A program made the translations under genes and the position numbers. From contig CANGXD010000004.1 in NCBI GenBank assembly GCA_947457545.1, forward strand, positions 30,564 through 94,563: a stretch of DNA of 64,000 nt. The letters run 5' to 3'. Shown here one piece after another: positions 17,032 through 26,461 of this stretch (positions are counted from its first letter, which is position 1; every line of letters begins with the position of its first letter). The DNA comes from Gemmatimonadaceae bacterium. GTDB lineage: Bacteria; Gemmatimonadota; Gemmatimonadetes; Gemmatimonadales; Gemmatimonadaceae. A model generated the notes under the pieces. It had not been told where the DNA came from, ran no database searches, and worked only from the letters and a program-made list of their open reading frames with translations.

Positions 17032-19683
17032 ATGAGTGACTTCAGTAATCGTCTTCAAGAGAGTCTCGGGAAAGCCTATCGCATCGAGCGGGAAATCGGT
17101 GGCGGTGGAATGTCTCGTGTCTTCCTCGCAACAGAAGTCGGGCTCCGTCGTTCCGTGGTCGTCAAGGTGCTCTCTCCCGAACTCGCGGAGGGATTGTCCG
17201 CCGAACGATTCGCCCGCGAGATCGCCACCGCTGCCGTACTCCAGCATCCGCACATTGTGCCGGTGCTGGCGACGGGCGGTGGCGATAGCGTCCCGTGGTA
17301 CACCATGCCGTATATCGCCGGAGAATCGTTACGGGCGCGACTTGCGCAGTCACCGCTCGCTCGCGCTGACGCGCTTCGTATTCTCCGCGACGTGGCCATG
17401 GCGCTGGAGCATGCGCATGCACAGGGGGTCGTACATCGCGATATCAAGCCCGACAACATCCTGTTGGCCGATCGCACGGCCGTCGTCACGGATTTTGGGA
17501 TCGCCAAAGCCGTCAATGTCGCGCGCACGATGACGCACGGCGCCGCAACGCTGACATCGGCAGGGGAGATGGTTGGCACTCCGGCGTACATGGCTCCTGA
17601 GCAAGCTGCCGGTGACGACACCGATCTTCGCGCAGATCTGTATGCCTGGGGAATGGTCGCGTATGAATTGCTCGCGGGAAAACATCCGTTTGCCGAAAGA
17701 ACAACAGCGAGACAGCTGCTTTCTGCGCACCTGAACGAAGTGCCGTTGCCGTTGGTCGACATCGCACCGGATATCCCGGCGACGCTTTCTGCGCTCGTCG
17801 CGCGCTGCCTCGAAAAGGAGCCGGACAGCCGCCCGTCGAATGCGGCAGAGTTGGTCGAGCAACTAGACGGGGCGTTGGCAGCCGTGTCGGGATACGCGAC
17901 AATCGCGCAGCGTCGCACTATCCCTCGCTCGGCTGTAGTCGCAGGTGCCGTCATCACGCTTTCGATGGCCGCACTCGCCCTGTTTGCGTTCAGTCGGCGA
18001 AGTCCTGCTGATCCGACGGTCGGCACACGCCGTCTCGCCGTGATCTCCTTCGAAAATCTCGGCGATTCTGCCGATGCGTACTTCGCAGACGGCGTGACCG
18101 ACGCCATCCGCGGAAAGCTCACGTCTCTTGGTTCCGTCGAGGTCATCGCACGCGCCAGTTCCATCCAGTACGGAAAGTCAGGTAAGACGCCAGCGGAGAT
18201 CGCGAAGGAACTTGGCGTCCGCTATTTGCTGACCGGTACGGTGCGCTTTGCGCCGAGTGTAAATGGCGCCAGGCGCGTACAGGTGAGTCCGGCGTTGGTG
18301 GAAATCGGAAGCGATGACACCGCTGCGAACAGATGGGACCAACCATTCAATGCGGATGTCGCCGACATCTTCACCGTTCAGGGCGAAATCGCCGAGCGGG
18401 TAGCACAGGCGATGCAGATCGCACTTGGCACTGCCGGCGAGGCGAAGCTCCGCCATGATGCAACACGCAATCCGGAAGCGTACGACGCGTATCTCCGCGC
18501 GGAAGCCGCTTGGGACGCAGGAGGCAAGACGGATTTTGTGTCGTTGCAGCGCGCCCGACCGCTGTACCTCAAGGCCCTGTCCTTGGATAGCACGATGGCG
18601 GAAGCGTGGGGGGCGCTGTCTCGCATCAACAGCTTTCTGTTTGCAAACACAGCACCGGCCGACTCGTTCAAGGTCAGTGCGCTGTTCGCCGCCGAGCAGG
18701 CATTGCGTGGTGATCCCAAGGGTGTCGATGGGAACAGGGCGATGGGGTTGTACTATCGCGCCGTCGATCGCGACCTCGTGAAAGCGCGGGAAGCGCTCGA
18801 GCGCGCGAAAGCGGCGGCGCCAGCAGATGCCAGTGTCGTTACCGATCTCTCGGCGGTGCTCTCCGACCTTGGCGATCAGGATGGAGCGCTCGAGTTCCTC
18901 AACACGGCGCTGCTACTCGATCCGCGAAATGCGCGTGTCTTCCGGGAGCGCTCACGCGTTCTCCTGCGTCTTCGCCGTTATGTGGAAGCACGGGAGGCGG
19001 CCGACCTTGGCCTGGCGCTCTCAGCGAGCAGTTTGCAACTGCACCAGTTGCGCGTGATGACGGACCTCGCGGGCGGAGATCTCCCAGCCGCTCGGGCGGC
19101 AGTCGCCTCGAGTATGCGAGATGCTCCACGAGACCGCATCTTGGCCGAGTTCGCGAACTTCTGGGATATGGGGTGGGTGCTCGTCGGCGACGACGAGCGT
19201 GACATGATGGCGTTGAGCCGGGAGGCGTTCGGTACCGGTGTGTCAACTTGGCTCACGGTGCATGCGGTGCAGCACGCCTGGCGCGGAGATACGATCAAGT
19301 CGCGTGCAGCCGCCGACTCCGCGTGGCCGCTGCGCGCGGCGGAAGCGGCGGCGAAGCCGAAGGACGCTCAGCGGCGCGTGCTGCTGGGACTTGCCCTCGC
19401 CCATGCCGGCCGTCGGGAAGACGCACGTCGGGCGGTTCGCGAGGCCATCGCACTGGTCGACGCCACGCCACTGAACAAGACGACACTGGTCAACGCGTAC
19501 GTCCGGTACACGGCGGCTCGCGCGTCGCTCGCCGCCGGCGACCGTGCGGCCGCCTTTGCACTGCTTCGTGAGGCGCTGCAGCTGCGATATCTGGCATCAC
19601 CGGCGTGGGTTCGTCTCGATCCCTCGTGGCAGTCAGTGGTCAACGATCCGGTCTTCAATAGGCTCTTGGATGATGCGACGTAG
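17032..19683 (+). CDS. Membrane Ser/Thr protein kinase with TolB-like and TPR periplasmic region
   Basis: An 883-aa protein with ATG at 17032. The Hanks-type kinase covers residues 17-285: glycine loop GGGGMSRVF, VVVK lysine K45, HRDIKPDN with D137, DFG with D154, GTPAYMAPEQ. One transmembrane helix (VVAGAVITLSMAALALFAF) lies near residue 310. Outside the membrane is a TolB/FlgO-like domain (RRLAVISFENLGDSADAYFA, then ELGVRYLLTGTVR and DIFTVQGEIAERVAQAMQ), the module found in CadC- and adenylate-cyclase-type regulators. TPR repeats then run to the C-terminus (ARPLYLKALSLDSTMAEAW; ALEFLNTALLLDPRNARVF). This architecture is common in Gemmatimonadota and Acidobacteriota. All catalytic residues are present. 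Substrates are unknown. Confidence 0.95.
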   Translation: MSDFSNRLQESLGKAYRIEREIGGGGMSRVFLATEVGLRRSVVVKVLSPELAEGLSAERFAREIATAAVLQHPHIVPVLATGGGDSVPWYTMPYIAGESLRARLAQSPLARADALRILRDVAMALEHAHAQGVVHRDIKPDNILLADRTAVVTDFGIAKAVNVARTMTHGAATLTSAGEMVGTPAYMAPEQAAGDDTDLRADLYAWGMVAYELLAGKHPFAERTTARQLLSAHLNEVPLPLVDIAPDIPATLSALVARCLEKEPDSRPSNAAELVEQLDGALAAVSGYATIAQRRTIPRSAVVAGAVITLSMAALALFAFSRRSPADPTVGTRRLAVISFENLGDSADAYFADGVTDAIRGKLTSLGSVEVIARASSIQYGKSGKTPAEIAKELGVRYLLTGTVRFAPSVNGARRVQVSPALVEIGSDDTAANRWDQPFNADVADIFTVQGEIAERVAQAMQIALGTAGEAKLRHDATRNPEAYDAYLRAEAAWDAGGKTDFVSLQRARPLYLKALSLDSTMAEAWGALSRINSFLFANTAPADSFKVSALFAAEQALRGDPKGVDGNRAMGLYYRAVDRDLVKAREALERAKAAAPADASVVTDLSAVLSDLGDQDGALEFLNTALLLDPRNARVFRERSRVLLRLRRYVEAREAADLGLALSASSLQLHQLRVMTDLAGGDLPAARAAVASSMRDAPRDRILAEFANFWDMGWVLVGDDERDMMALSREAFGTGVSTWLTVHAVQHAWRGDTIKSRAAADSAWPLRAAEAAAKPKDAQRRVLLGLALAHAGRREDARRAVREAIALVDATPLNKTTLVNAYVRYTAARASLAAGDRAAAFALLREALQLRYLASPAWVRLDPSWQSVVNDPVFNRLLDDAT

Positions 19684-19752
19684 AGACGTCCGATTTCACA
19701 GTCGAGCGAATGGCGCATGGCAACCATGAACACTCCTTAACAGGGCAATCCA

Positions 19753-21021
19753 GTGACAACTGAGGAATCGAGCCTGGCCTATCGCTTGCTCAAGGCAGGG
19801 CCGGACGATCTATCGAGGCTTCTTTTGGAGGGCGTGCCGCCCATTCATGGGCAGTCACCGCTGCTTCCGGCCCTGTTGTGGCGTGTCGAGCAGCCATCGT
19901 CGGGCGAACTGCGACGCCTGCGTGCTCCGCTGCTCCGCCTGCTGCACCATACGACGCTCCCGGAATTCGCGATCGAGGCGCTCGGGTCGTTGGCCCGGTC
20001 GGCAGACGGCGAGGAGTTGCTCCCGGAGCTGATCGGGATCTTCGCGCAGCATGCAGCGGCGTCCTCAACGGCGAAGGCCGAGCTGCTGGAGTGCGCACTT
20101 GGCGATGGACCGGAGGCTGCCATTGCATCGTTGCTGCTCGCTGGGTCGGGCGCGGATCTCACCCCGCATTGGCCCGCTCTCCTGCGCAGCATGCGCGTCG
20201 ACCCGCAGGCGGAGACGCTGGCCCTCATCGCTGCGGCCTGTTCGGTATCGCAGGCGCTGCCGGATGACGCGGTGCGATTGCTCCGCGACCTGCTCGAGGA
20301 CCGACGGGGGCTCGACAGCATCGGCCAGAACGCCGCGCGTTTGCTATTGGCCGATTCCTCTCTGGAGCCCTATGTCCTCGAAAGCTGCCTCGCGTACTTT
20401 TTGCGAGTAGCTCACGCATATGACGACGTCCCCGAGGAGCTGATGCTCGCCTTCGCGGTGCCCGCCGAGCACCCTGATACTACAGGGGTAAGGCTGGCGG
20501 AGTTGTTCCGCAGTCAACGTCAGAATCGTGGGGTGGTGCTGGCGCTGACCATTCTAGCGCCGGCCGAATGCACCGCCATGCTGGAGGTCAGAGCGAACTT
20601 CGACGATGGTTTTGCGGCACGACTCCTCGAGGGACTGGCGAGCGGGGTGGCGCAGGTGCAGGATAGGCCGGATTGGCTATCGCCCTGGCAAATGGAGCAA
20701 CTCAGCCGTGCGCTCGAATCTGCCGCGCAGCAGGCACTGTCCTCTGAACATGCGCGGCTGCAGCGCGCGCTTCTCCGGCTGCTGGCCGCATTGGGAGATA
20801 CGGCGGCACTGGTTCGGCTGTTCCGGGATGCGGCCTCGAAGGGGCGCTCCATTGAGCCCGCTCTTGCCACGGACTACTACGATGTCCATGGTCTCTTGCG
20901 GTTATCGGAGGGGTGGACGCAGCCCGCGTTCTGGCAGACCCATTGTGCACACCGGGTGCGCGACGAGGATCTGGTGATGCTCGCTGAGTGGTACCCATCG
21001 CTGAAGCCACTGCTTGCCTGA
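19753..21021 (+). CDS. Helical-repeat (HEAT/Armadillo-like) protein, paralogue 1
   Basis: A 422-aa soluble, Leu/Ala-rich helical protein starting with GTG at 19753 (MTTEESSLAYRLLKAGPDDL). The same GTG context is conserved in the paralogue at 23,910, which supports the start. Repeated helical pairs such as FAIEALGSLARSADGEELL and AVRLLRDLLEDRRGLDSIG look like HEAT/Armadillo-type repeats. The C-terminal segment around residue 385 (GWTQPAFWQTHCAHRVRDED) is nearly identical in both paralogues. It lies 69 bp after the TolB/TPR kinase and 9 bp before the kinase-RDD gene, so it is likely co-expressed with kinases and may be an adaptor or substrate. I do not recognise a named family. Confidence 0.85.
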   Translation: MTTEESSLAYRLLKAGPDDLSRLLLEGVPPIHGQSPLLPALLWRVEQPSSGELRRLRAPLLRLLHHTTLPEFAIEALGSLARSADGEELLPELIGIFAQHAAASSTAKAELLECALGDGPEAAIASLLLAGSGADLTPHWPALLRSMRVDPQAETLALIAAACSVSQALPDDAVRLLRDLLEDRRGLDSIGQNAARLLLADSSLEPYVLESCLAYFLRVAHAYDDVPEELMLAFAVPAEHPDTTGVRLAELFRSQRQNRGVVLALTILAPAECTAMLEVRANFDDGFAARLLEGLASGVAQVQDRPDWLSPWQMEQLSRALESAAQQALSSEHARLQRALLRLLAALGDTAALVRLFRDAASKGRSIEPALATDYYDVHGLLRLSEGWTQPAFWQTHCAHRVRDEDLVMLAEWYPSLKPLLA

Positions 21022-21030
21022 GGCTGACGA

Positions 21031-23823
21031 ATGCGAACGAGGGAGGTACACCGCACGTCGAATGACGCCGCAAGCGACGAGAGCGTCGCTCTCAGCATTG
21101 CCCCTGGGACAACCCTTGGCCGTTACGTGGTGGGCCACGAACTCGGGCGTGGTGGCATGGGAGTTGTGTACGCCGCGCGAGAGATGGAAACCGGCCGCAC
21201 CGTCGCTCTCAAGCTGCTCGCCGAGGGCGTTGATTCGGCAACGGACCGCGCCCGGTTTCTTCGGGAAGGACGTATCGCTGCGGCAATTGACCATCCGCAC
21301 GTCGTGTACGTCTACCGTACCGAGGAGATCGATGGCCGTCTCGCGATTGCCATGGAATTGGTTCCCGAAGGGACGCTCGAGGACAAGATCACGAAGCGCG
21401 GACCCTTGCCGTGGGAGGAAGCGGTCCGCGATACCCTGCAGATGATCGATGGACTCGAGGCGGCGGCGCGCCTCGGCATTCTGCACCGGGACATCAAGCC
21501 CTCTAACATCTTCGTGGGCGCACGCGGCGAGATGAAGGTCGGAGACTTCGGCCTCTCGCGACCCGTCGATCAGGTGGAGCAGGCGCGACTAACCCAAACC
21601 GGCATGTTTCTCGGCACGCCGGTGTGCTCGTCGCCCGAGCAGTTACTGGGCGAAGCACTCGACGTGCGTTCTGACATCTATGCCGTGGGCGCTACCTGCT
21701 TTTTTCTTCTCACCGGGCGCTATCCGTACGAGGCCCCGAACGCGGTGCAGCTGATCAGTCAGGTGCTCAACGGCACACCGACCCTGCCAACGTCGGTTCG
21801 CCCCGACCTGCCGCAAGCAATCAATGCGGTGGTCATGCGGTGTATCGCCCGCAATCGTGCGGAGCGCATCGGCAGCTACACCGAACTCCGTGACGCGCTC
21901 GAGGCGACACTCCCATCGCCCGTGGAATATGCCCGCCCATGGCGCCGCGTGATAGCGGCGTGGATCGACTTCGTCGTGTCCGGCGGCGTCGCCGTCCTGC
22001 CGCTATCTCCGATGTTCGGCGGACAAAGCGATCCAGTGCAGGGGGGGCGGACCCTTATTCTCGCCTGGTCACTCGCGTGGTTGGTGCGCGGAGCAATCGA
22101 AGGGCACTTTGGGTGTGCCGCCGGAAAGTGGCTTCTGGGTACGCGTCTTCACTCGGAATCTCGTCGCCCGCCCGGAGCCTTCGTCGGGATTCAACGGGCG
22201 GCCGTCAGCTATGGCTTCGCGTGGATTCCAGTAGCACTGGCCTTGTCGGGGGATCCTCTCCCACTCGGAACCGTGATTCTGTGGTGCTTCGTACTCTCCA
22301 TCTTCCTTCCGTTCGTCCGGACATCCAGTACGGGGGGACTTGCCGAAAACGACCGACTCATTGGCGGACGCGTCGTGATGCACCGGCCGCGCCGACCGTC
22401 ACGCACGAGCGAGGAGAACGACCAGCCGTTGACGCTACCCGGCGACAGTTGTGCGCCCCGGCAGATTGGCTCGTTTACCGTGATGCGTGTCGTGCATTCG
22501 CCCGATGGCGTGCTCGAGGCCAGAGAAGCTGATCTTGATCGCGCCGTGTGGCTGGTGCCCGACTCAGTCGACCTGACGCTTGGCGGTCCTGTAGATCCTG
22601 TGAGGACGACCGCGCCTCGGCGGTTGTCGGACGTCGAAGCCGATGGCCTTCGTTGGCGCGTGTATCCCGTGGTCGACGGCGAGCCACTCGAGGCGCGCTT
22701 GCGCCGACCCTGCCCATGGCCGCTGACTCGCCAATGGATCGTCGACCTCGCGGATGAACTGACGGTGCGCGATGATTCGGTCGCGTCGATCGATCTCTGG
22801 CGAGGGGTTGTCATCACTGCCGGTGACCGCTTGGTATCCCTCCCGTTCCGTTTGCCGGACCGCCCCGACCTGCTCTTTGACGGGGACGCCGCGCACCCGG
22901 CGTGCCAGCTGGCAAAGGCGCTGCTCGCAAGAGAAACTGCCGCGGCCACCGCGGAACGGCCTGCTCACGCCACTGCCCTTCTGTGCGAGCTGTCGACGGT
23001 GGCACCGGAAGGCGCGGTCCTCAAGGAGCGCGTGCTCACCACTGAGCAAAACACCGGACGTGTTTCGGGTACGAAGCGCGCCCTCGCAGCCGCGATGATC
23101 GTGGGATTCGCGAGTCTGAACTCGTTGGGGGTGACCAGCGACGACCTGGAGACGTATCAGCGCAACGTGATGGTCCGCTTCCTCGACGCATCGTCGGCTC
23201 GCGTGCTTTCTACAGGCGATGGGCAAGCTGCGCTGACGTTCGCGGCGTCGCGCGTTGCCATGAGCGGTGTCCCTGATTCCGTGCGGTCGATCCGTACGGA
23301 ACGCTGGCAATGGGCGCGTAAGCACGTGATCAATGTACCGCGACGGCATTTGCTTGATTCTCTCGCGCGTTCGATACCGCCGTCGTCGGTGGATAGTGCC
23401 GCGGCCGATCGTCGGATACTCGGTGCGCTCCGTGGTACGCCTCCTGGCATGGTAAACACGTGGCTAAGCGTCTCAGCCGAAGAAGTCGTCGATACTGCGG
23501 TGGGCATCTGGATCCTGTGTCTTTTGGCCGCGGTGACGGTTCGCCGTGGCGTGCTGCTGCGAAGACTTCAACTTGAAGTAGTGAGCGCCAATGGAACGCC
23601 TGCCCATCGTGTCCGACTTGTTCTTCGGCAGCTCCTCAACGGTGTCCCCCTCCTGCTGACGTACGCCGCCTTCGACGATCTGTCCGCAGTCAGCATTTCT
23701 GCGAGGATGGTCATACTTGGCGTCGTCTTCGCGAGCTGGGGCGCGTTGATCTGGAGTTCGTGGAGGACTCCTGCGCGGAGCCTTGTCGAGCGTCTGTCGG
23801 GTACATGGCTCGTGCGGGCGTAA
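21031..23823 (+). CDS. Ser/Thr protein kinase with RDD membrane domain and second, degenerate kinase-like region
   Basis: A 930-aa protein. An active-looking kinase covers residues 31-295: GRGGMGVVY, VALK lysine K61, HRDIKPSN with D154, DFG with D172, GTPVCSSPEQ. Next is an RDD-type membrane domain (residues about 305-440: RRVIAAWIDFVVSGG, later AAGKWLLGTRL, four hydrophobic segments). A region from about 485 then resembles a kinase without catalytic motifs (IGSFTVMRVVHSPDGVLEAR, WRVYPVVDGEPLEARLR, GVVITAGDRLVSLPF), followed by more membrane segments and an ending like RDD (RTPARSLVERLSGTWLV). It is sandwiched between the two helical-repeat paralogues. The likely role is a membrane sensor kinase whose pseudokinase half regulates it; this last point is inference. 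Confidence 0.92.
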   Translation: MRTREVHRTSNDAASDESVALSIAPGTTLGRYVVGHELGRGGMGVVYAAREMETGRTVALKLLAEGVDSATDRARFLREGRIAAAIDHPHVVYVYRTEEIDGRLAIAMELVPEGTLEDKITKRGPLPWEEAVRDTLQMIDGLEAAARLGILHRDIKPSNIFVGARGEMKVGDFGLSRPVDQVEQARLTQTGMFLGTPVCSSPEQLLGEALDVRSDIYAVGATCFFLLTGRYPYEAPNAVQLISQVLNGTPTLPTSVRPDLPQAINAVVMRCIARNRAERIGSYTELRDALEATLPSPVEYARPWRRVIAAWIDFVVSGGVAVLPLSPMFGGQSDPVQGGRTLILAWSLAWLVRGAIEGHFGCAAGKWLLGTRLHSESRRPPGAFVGIQRAAVSYGFAWIPVALALSGDPLPLGTVILWCFVLSIFLPFVRTSSTGGLAENDRLIGGRVVMHRPRRPSRTSEENDQPLTLPGDSCAPRQIGSFTVMRVVHSPDGVLEAREADLDRAVWLVPDSVDLTLGGPVDPVRTTAPRRLSDVEADGLRWRVYPVVDGEPLEARLRRPCPWPLTRQWIVDLADELTVRDDSVASIDLWRGVVITAGDRLVSLPFRLPDRPDLLFDGDAAHPACQLAKALLARETAAATAERPAHATALLCELSTVAPEGAVLKERVLTTEQNTGRVSGTKRALAAAMIVGFASLNSLGVTSDDLETYQRNVMVRFLDASSARVLSTGDGQAALTFAASRVAMSGVPDSVRSIRTERWQWARKHVINVPRRHLLDSLARSIPPSSVDSAAADRRILGALRGTPPGMVNTWLSVSAEEVVDTAVGIWILCLLAAVTVRRGVLLRRLQLEVVSANGTPAHRVRLVLRQLLNGVPLLLTYAAFDDLSAVSISARMVILGVVFASWGALIWSSWRTPARSLVERLSGTWLVRA

Positions 23824-23909
23824 ACGGCAGGATCTGGCGCAGCGGTCGACGCAGCTCCATTGTCGCAAATGCACGTGGCAACGGTCAACACTTCATACGG
23901 AGCACTCCA

Positions 23910-25154
23910 GTGACGACTGAGGAATTGAACCTGGCGTATCGCCTCCTCTACGTGGGGCCGGACGAACTCTCTCGGCTGCTTTTGGAGGGCATGCCGCCCA
24001 TCAATGAGCAGTCGCCTCTGCTTCCGGCACTGTTGTGGCGTATCGAGCAGCCATCGTCGAGCGACCTGCGACAGCTGCGTGCTCCGCTGCTCCGCCTGCT
24101 GCACCATACGACGCTCCCGGAATTCGCCATCGAGGCGCTCGGGTCGTTGGCCCGGTCGGCAGACGGCGAGGAGTTGCTCCCAGAGCTGATCGGAATCTTC
24201 GCGCAGCATGCGGCGGCATCCTCCGCCGCGAAAGCCGCGCTGCTCGAGTTCGCACTTGGCGATGGACCGGAGGCTGCCGTTGCCTCGCTGCTGCTCGCTG
24301 GGTCGGGCGCGGATCTCACCCCGCATTGGCCTGCCCTCCTCCGCAGTATGCGCCTCAACCCGCAGGCGGAGACGCTGGCCCTCATCGATGCGGCCCGTTC
24401 GGTATCGCAGGCGCTGCCGGATGACGCGGTGCGGTTGCTCCGCGACCTGCTCGAGGACCGACGGAAGTTCGACAGCATTGGCCAGTACGCTGCACGTCTG
24501 TTGCTGGCCGATTCCCGTCCCGAGCCCTATGTACTCGAAGACTGCCTCGCGTATTTTCTGCGCGCAGATGACGACGTCCCCGAGGAGCTGATGCTCGCCT
24601 TCGCGGTGCCCGCCGAGCACCCTGACACGACCGGGGTGAGGCTGGCCGAGTTGTTCCGCAAGCAACGCCTGAATCGTGGCGTGGTGCTGGCCCTGACGAT
24701 CCTGGCGCCGGCCGAATGCACGGCCATGCTTCAGCCCAGACGTTTATTTTTTGACGAGGGTTTTGCTGCATTACTGCTTGTGCAACTGGTGAGAGGGGTG
24801 GCGCAGGTACAGCGCACGCCGGAATGGCTATCCCAGTGGCAAGTCGAGCAACTCAGCAGGACTCTCGAAGCCAATGTTCAGCACGCGATTTCCGCGGACC
24901 ATGGGCCGCTGCTGTGGGCATTGCGACGGTTGCTGGCCGGATTGGGAGATACCGCGGCGTTGGTTCGGCTGATCCGGGATGCCGGACCGCAATGGTCCCC
25001 TGCTCACGGTGCCGATTTTCATGGACTGTCGAAGGTCGCGGAGGGGTGGACACAGCCCGCGTTCTGGCAGACCCATTGTGCACACCGGGTGCGCGACGAG
25101 GATCTCACAATACTGGCGGAGCACTACCCATCACTGCGACCACTGCTTTCCTGA
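23910..25154 (+). CDS. Helical-repeat (HEAT/Armadillo-like) protein, paralogue 2
   Basis: A 414-aa paralogue of the protein at 19,753, co-directional. I use the GTG at 23910, which sits in the same context (CCAGTGACGACTGAGGAA) as the start of copy 1; a longer reading frame from 23760 overlaps the kinase and is not conserved in copy 1. Similarity covers the whole length and also about 40 bp upstream, which indicates a tandem duplication around the kinase gene. The middle of the gene is almost identical in DNA while the 3' third (residues 275-390) has diverged. The protein keeps the helical repeats and the ending GWTQPAFWQTHCAHRVRDED. Function unknown, probably protein-protein contacts. Confidence 0.85.
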   Translation: MTTEELNLAYRLLYVGPDELSRLLLEGMPPINEQSPLLPALLWRIEQPSSSDLRQLRAPLLRLLHHTTLPEFAIEALGSLARSADGEELLPELIGIFAQHAAASSAAKAALLEFALGDGPEAAVASLLLAGSGADLTPHWPALLRSMRLNPQAETLALIDAARSVSQALPDDAVRLLRDLLEDRRKFDSIGQYAARLLLADSRPEPYVLEDCLAYFLRADDDVPEELMLAFAVPAEHPDTTGVRLAELFRKQRLNRGVVLALTILAPAECTAMLQPRRLFFDEGFAALLLVQLVRGVAQVQRTPEWLSQWQVEQLSRTLEANVQHAISADHGPLLWALRRLLAGLGDTAALVRLIRDAGPQWSPAHGADFHGLSKVAEGWTQPAFWQTHCAHRVRDEDLTILAEHYPSLRPLLS

Positions 25155-25260
25155 TGCGTCGTGTTGCTCGCGGTATGCCTAGCGCCGCGGCCTGCGCCGC
25201 ACCATTGTCACCAATCGTCGCCGGCGCCGCTGTGCGCAACGGCCAATCCCCTTGCCCGCT

Positions 25261-25725
25261 ATGCTGACCATTTCCGCCGAAACCCTCATCGCGCACGAAG
25301 GTAAAGGCATCGCCGCCTTCTGCGACGGTGGCTACACCGACGCCAGCTTCAACCACTGCGCCCATTTCGTGAGTCACGTCATGGGCTTCACCTTCGGCTT
25401 CACGTGTCAGGGGATGACCGGCAAGGGCACGTCGCCGGCGTGCATCCGCGTGCACGACCTCTTTGCACGCTGCCCTTTGGTTGGCGCGTGGGAGGACTTC
25501 CCTGGCGGAGCCTGCCTGGCCTTCATCACTGGTACCGGCAACGTGCACCTGAACCAGAAGCGCATGGACAACGTGCCGCGCAAGCACGTAGGCATCCACG
25601 TGGAAGGCAAGATCTGGCACTACTCCAACACGCGGGACGTGGTGGTGTCACAGAAGCCCGAGGTGTTCGCGCGCCACTACGGCAGCAAGGGGTACTCGGT
25701 GTTCTATGGGACGTTTCCGGGGTGA
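25261..25725 (+). CDS. NlpC/P60-like cysteine peptidase/amidase, candidate T6SS effector
   Basis: A 154-aa protein from the ATG at 25261 with no signal peptide. The sequence FNHCAHFVSHVMGF places a candidate nucleophile C33 at the start of a helix, and RKHVGIHVEGKIWHYSNTRD places a candidate H109 on a strand. This is the Cys-then-His order of NlpC/P60-type papain-like folds, and both blocks look well formed. The length fits small T6SS peptidoglycan amidases (Tae group), which also lack signal peptides. The gene overlaps (GTGA) a lipoprotein gene, the usual effector-immunity arrangement. It lies at the left end of the effector region. Substrate and secretion are inferred; a housekeeping amidase is less likely without a signal peptide. 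Confidence 0.65.
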   Translation: MLTISAETLIAHEGKGIAAFCDGGYTDASFNHCAHFVSHVMGFTFGFTCQGMTGKGTSPACIRVHDLFARCPLVGAWEDFPGGACLAFITGTGNVHLNQKRMDNVPRKHVGIHVEGKIWHYSNTRDVVVSQKPEVFARHYGSKGYSVFYGTFPG

Positions 25726-26264
25726 GCGCGTCCGTACGCCGGCGCGTCGCCGGGGGCTCGCTGGTAACGCTAATCGTTATCATCGCGGGGTGCCGGCCGG
25801 GATTCGACGACGCGAGCAGTGCTCGCGTGACAGATTCGCCGGTGTCAGCGGATGTGGTGCCGGGCGCGTCCGTGGCAACAGCGGCGCGCGACGCGGCCGA
25901 TCCCGCACTCGCCGCCAGCGACAGCGTCGGTGGCCCGGTGCCCGATGCGCATCTCACCTGGCGTCTCTTCTGGCGCATTGCCGACGTGCCACTCAGCGCA
26001 GACCCGTCGTGCAACGGCGTGGGGGCGCGCAGCGATGATCGCACCGTGGGCGACTACCTGTCGGGCTTCCTCGCGGCGTTCGCCGACCGCAGCGGCCGCC
26101 AGTGGATCCGTGCGCAGAGCACTGCCGATACCGTGGCCGGACAATGGCGCCACGAGTTGCTGCTGCAGCGCACGGCCGGCGAAGAGCAGTGGGCGTGGGG
26201 CGTGCGCTTCACGAGTCGCCGCGGGGCGGTGGACCGGGCGAGCGTGCGGTGCGTGGGGGGGTGA
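25722..26264 (+). CDS. Lipoprotein, candidate immunity partner of the amidase
   Basis: A 180-aa lipoprotein. GTG at 25722 overlaps the amidase stop (GTGA); a short hydrophobic signal ends in the lipobox IIAGC. After a Ser/Ala/Asp-rich spacer, the mature domain (about residues 85-180) has YLSGFLAAFADRSGRQWIR, WRHELLLQRTAGEEQWAWG and RFTSRRGAVDRASVRCVG, with two cysteines that could pair. A periplasm-facing lipoprotein fused translationally to a putative peptidoglycan amidase is the expected form of an immunity protein. A decayed copy of its 3' end (about 78 bp) occurs at 42,668. No known family recognised. Confidence 0.65.
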   Translation: MSASVRRRVAGGSLVTLIVIIAGCRPGFDDASSARVTDSPVSADVVPGASVATAARDAADPALAASDSVGGPVPDAHLTWRLFWRIADVPLSADPSCNGVGARSDDRTVGDYLSGFLAAFADRSGRQWIRAQSTADTVAGQWRHELLLQRTAGEEQWAWGVRFTSRRGAVDRASVRCVGG

Positions 26265-26461
26265 GGGGGCTAGACGTTTCGAAGTTGATGCTCGACTATG
26301 GTCCATCGCCGACGAACAAACGGGCAACGGGTCGGTAATCGTATTCTGGCAGTTCGTTATGCAGCGTCGGTGCGGTCTTTCGCTGGTGACGCCGACGAAG
26401 TACTTGAGGAAGCGCATGCCGCATGAATTTTCAACCGCATCTTTTCGCATGGTGATCTGAA

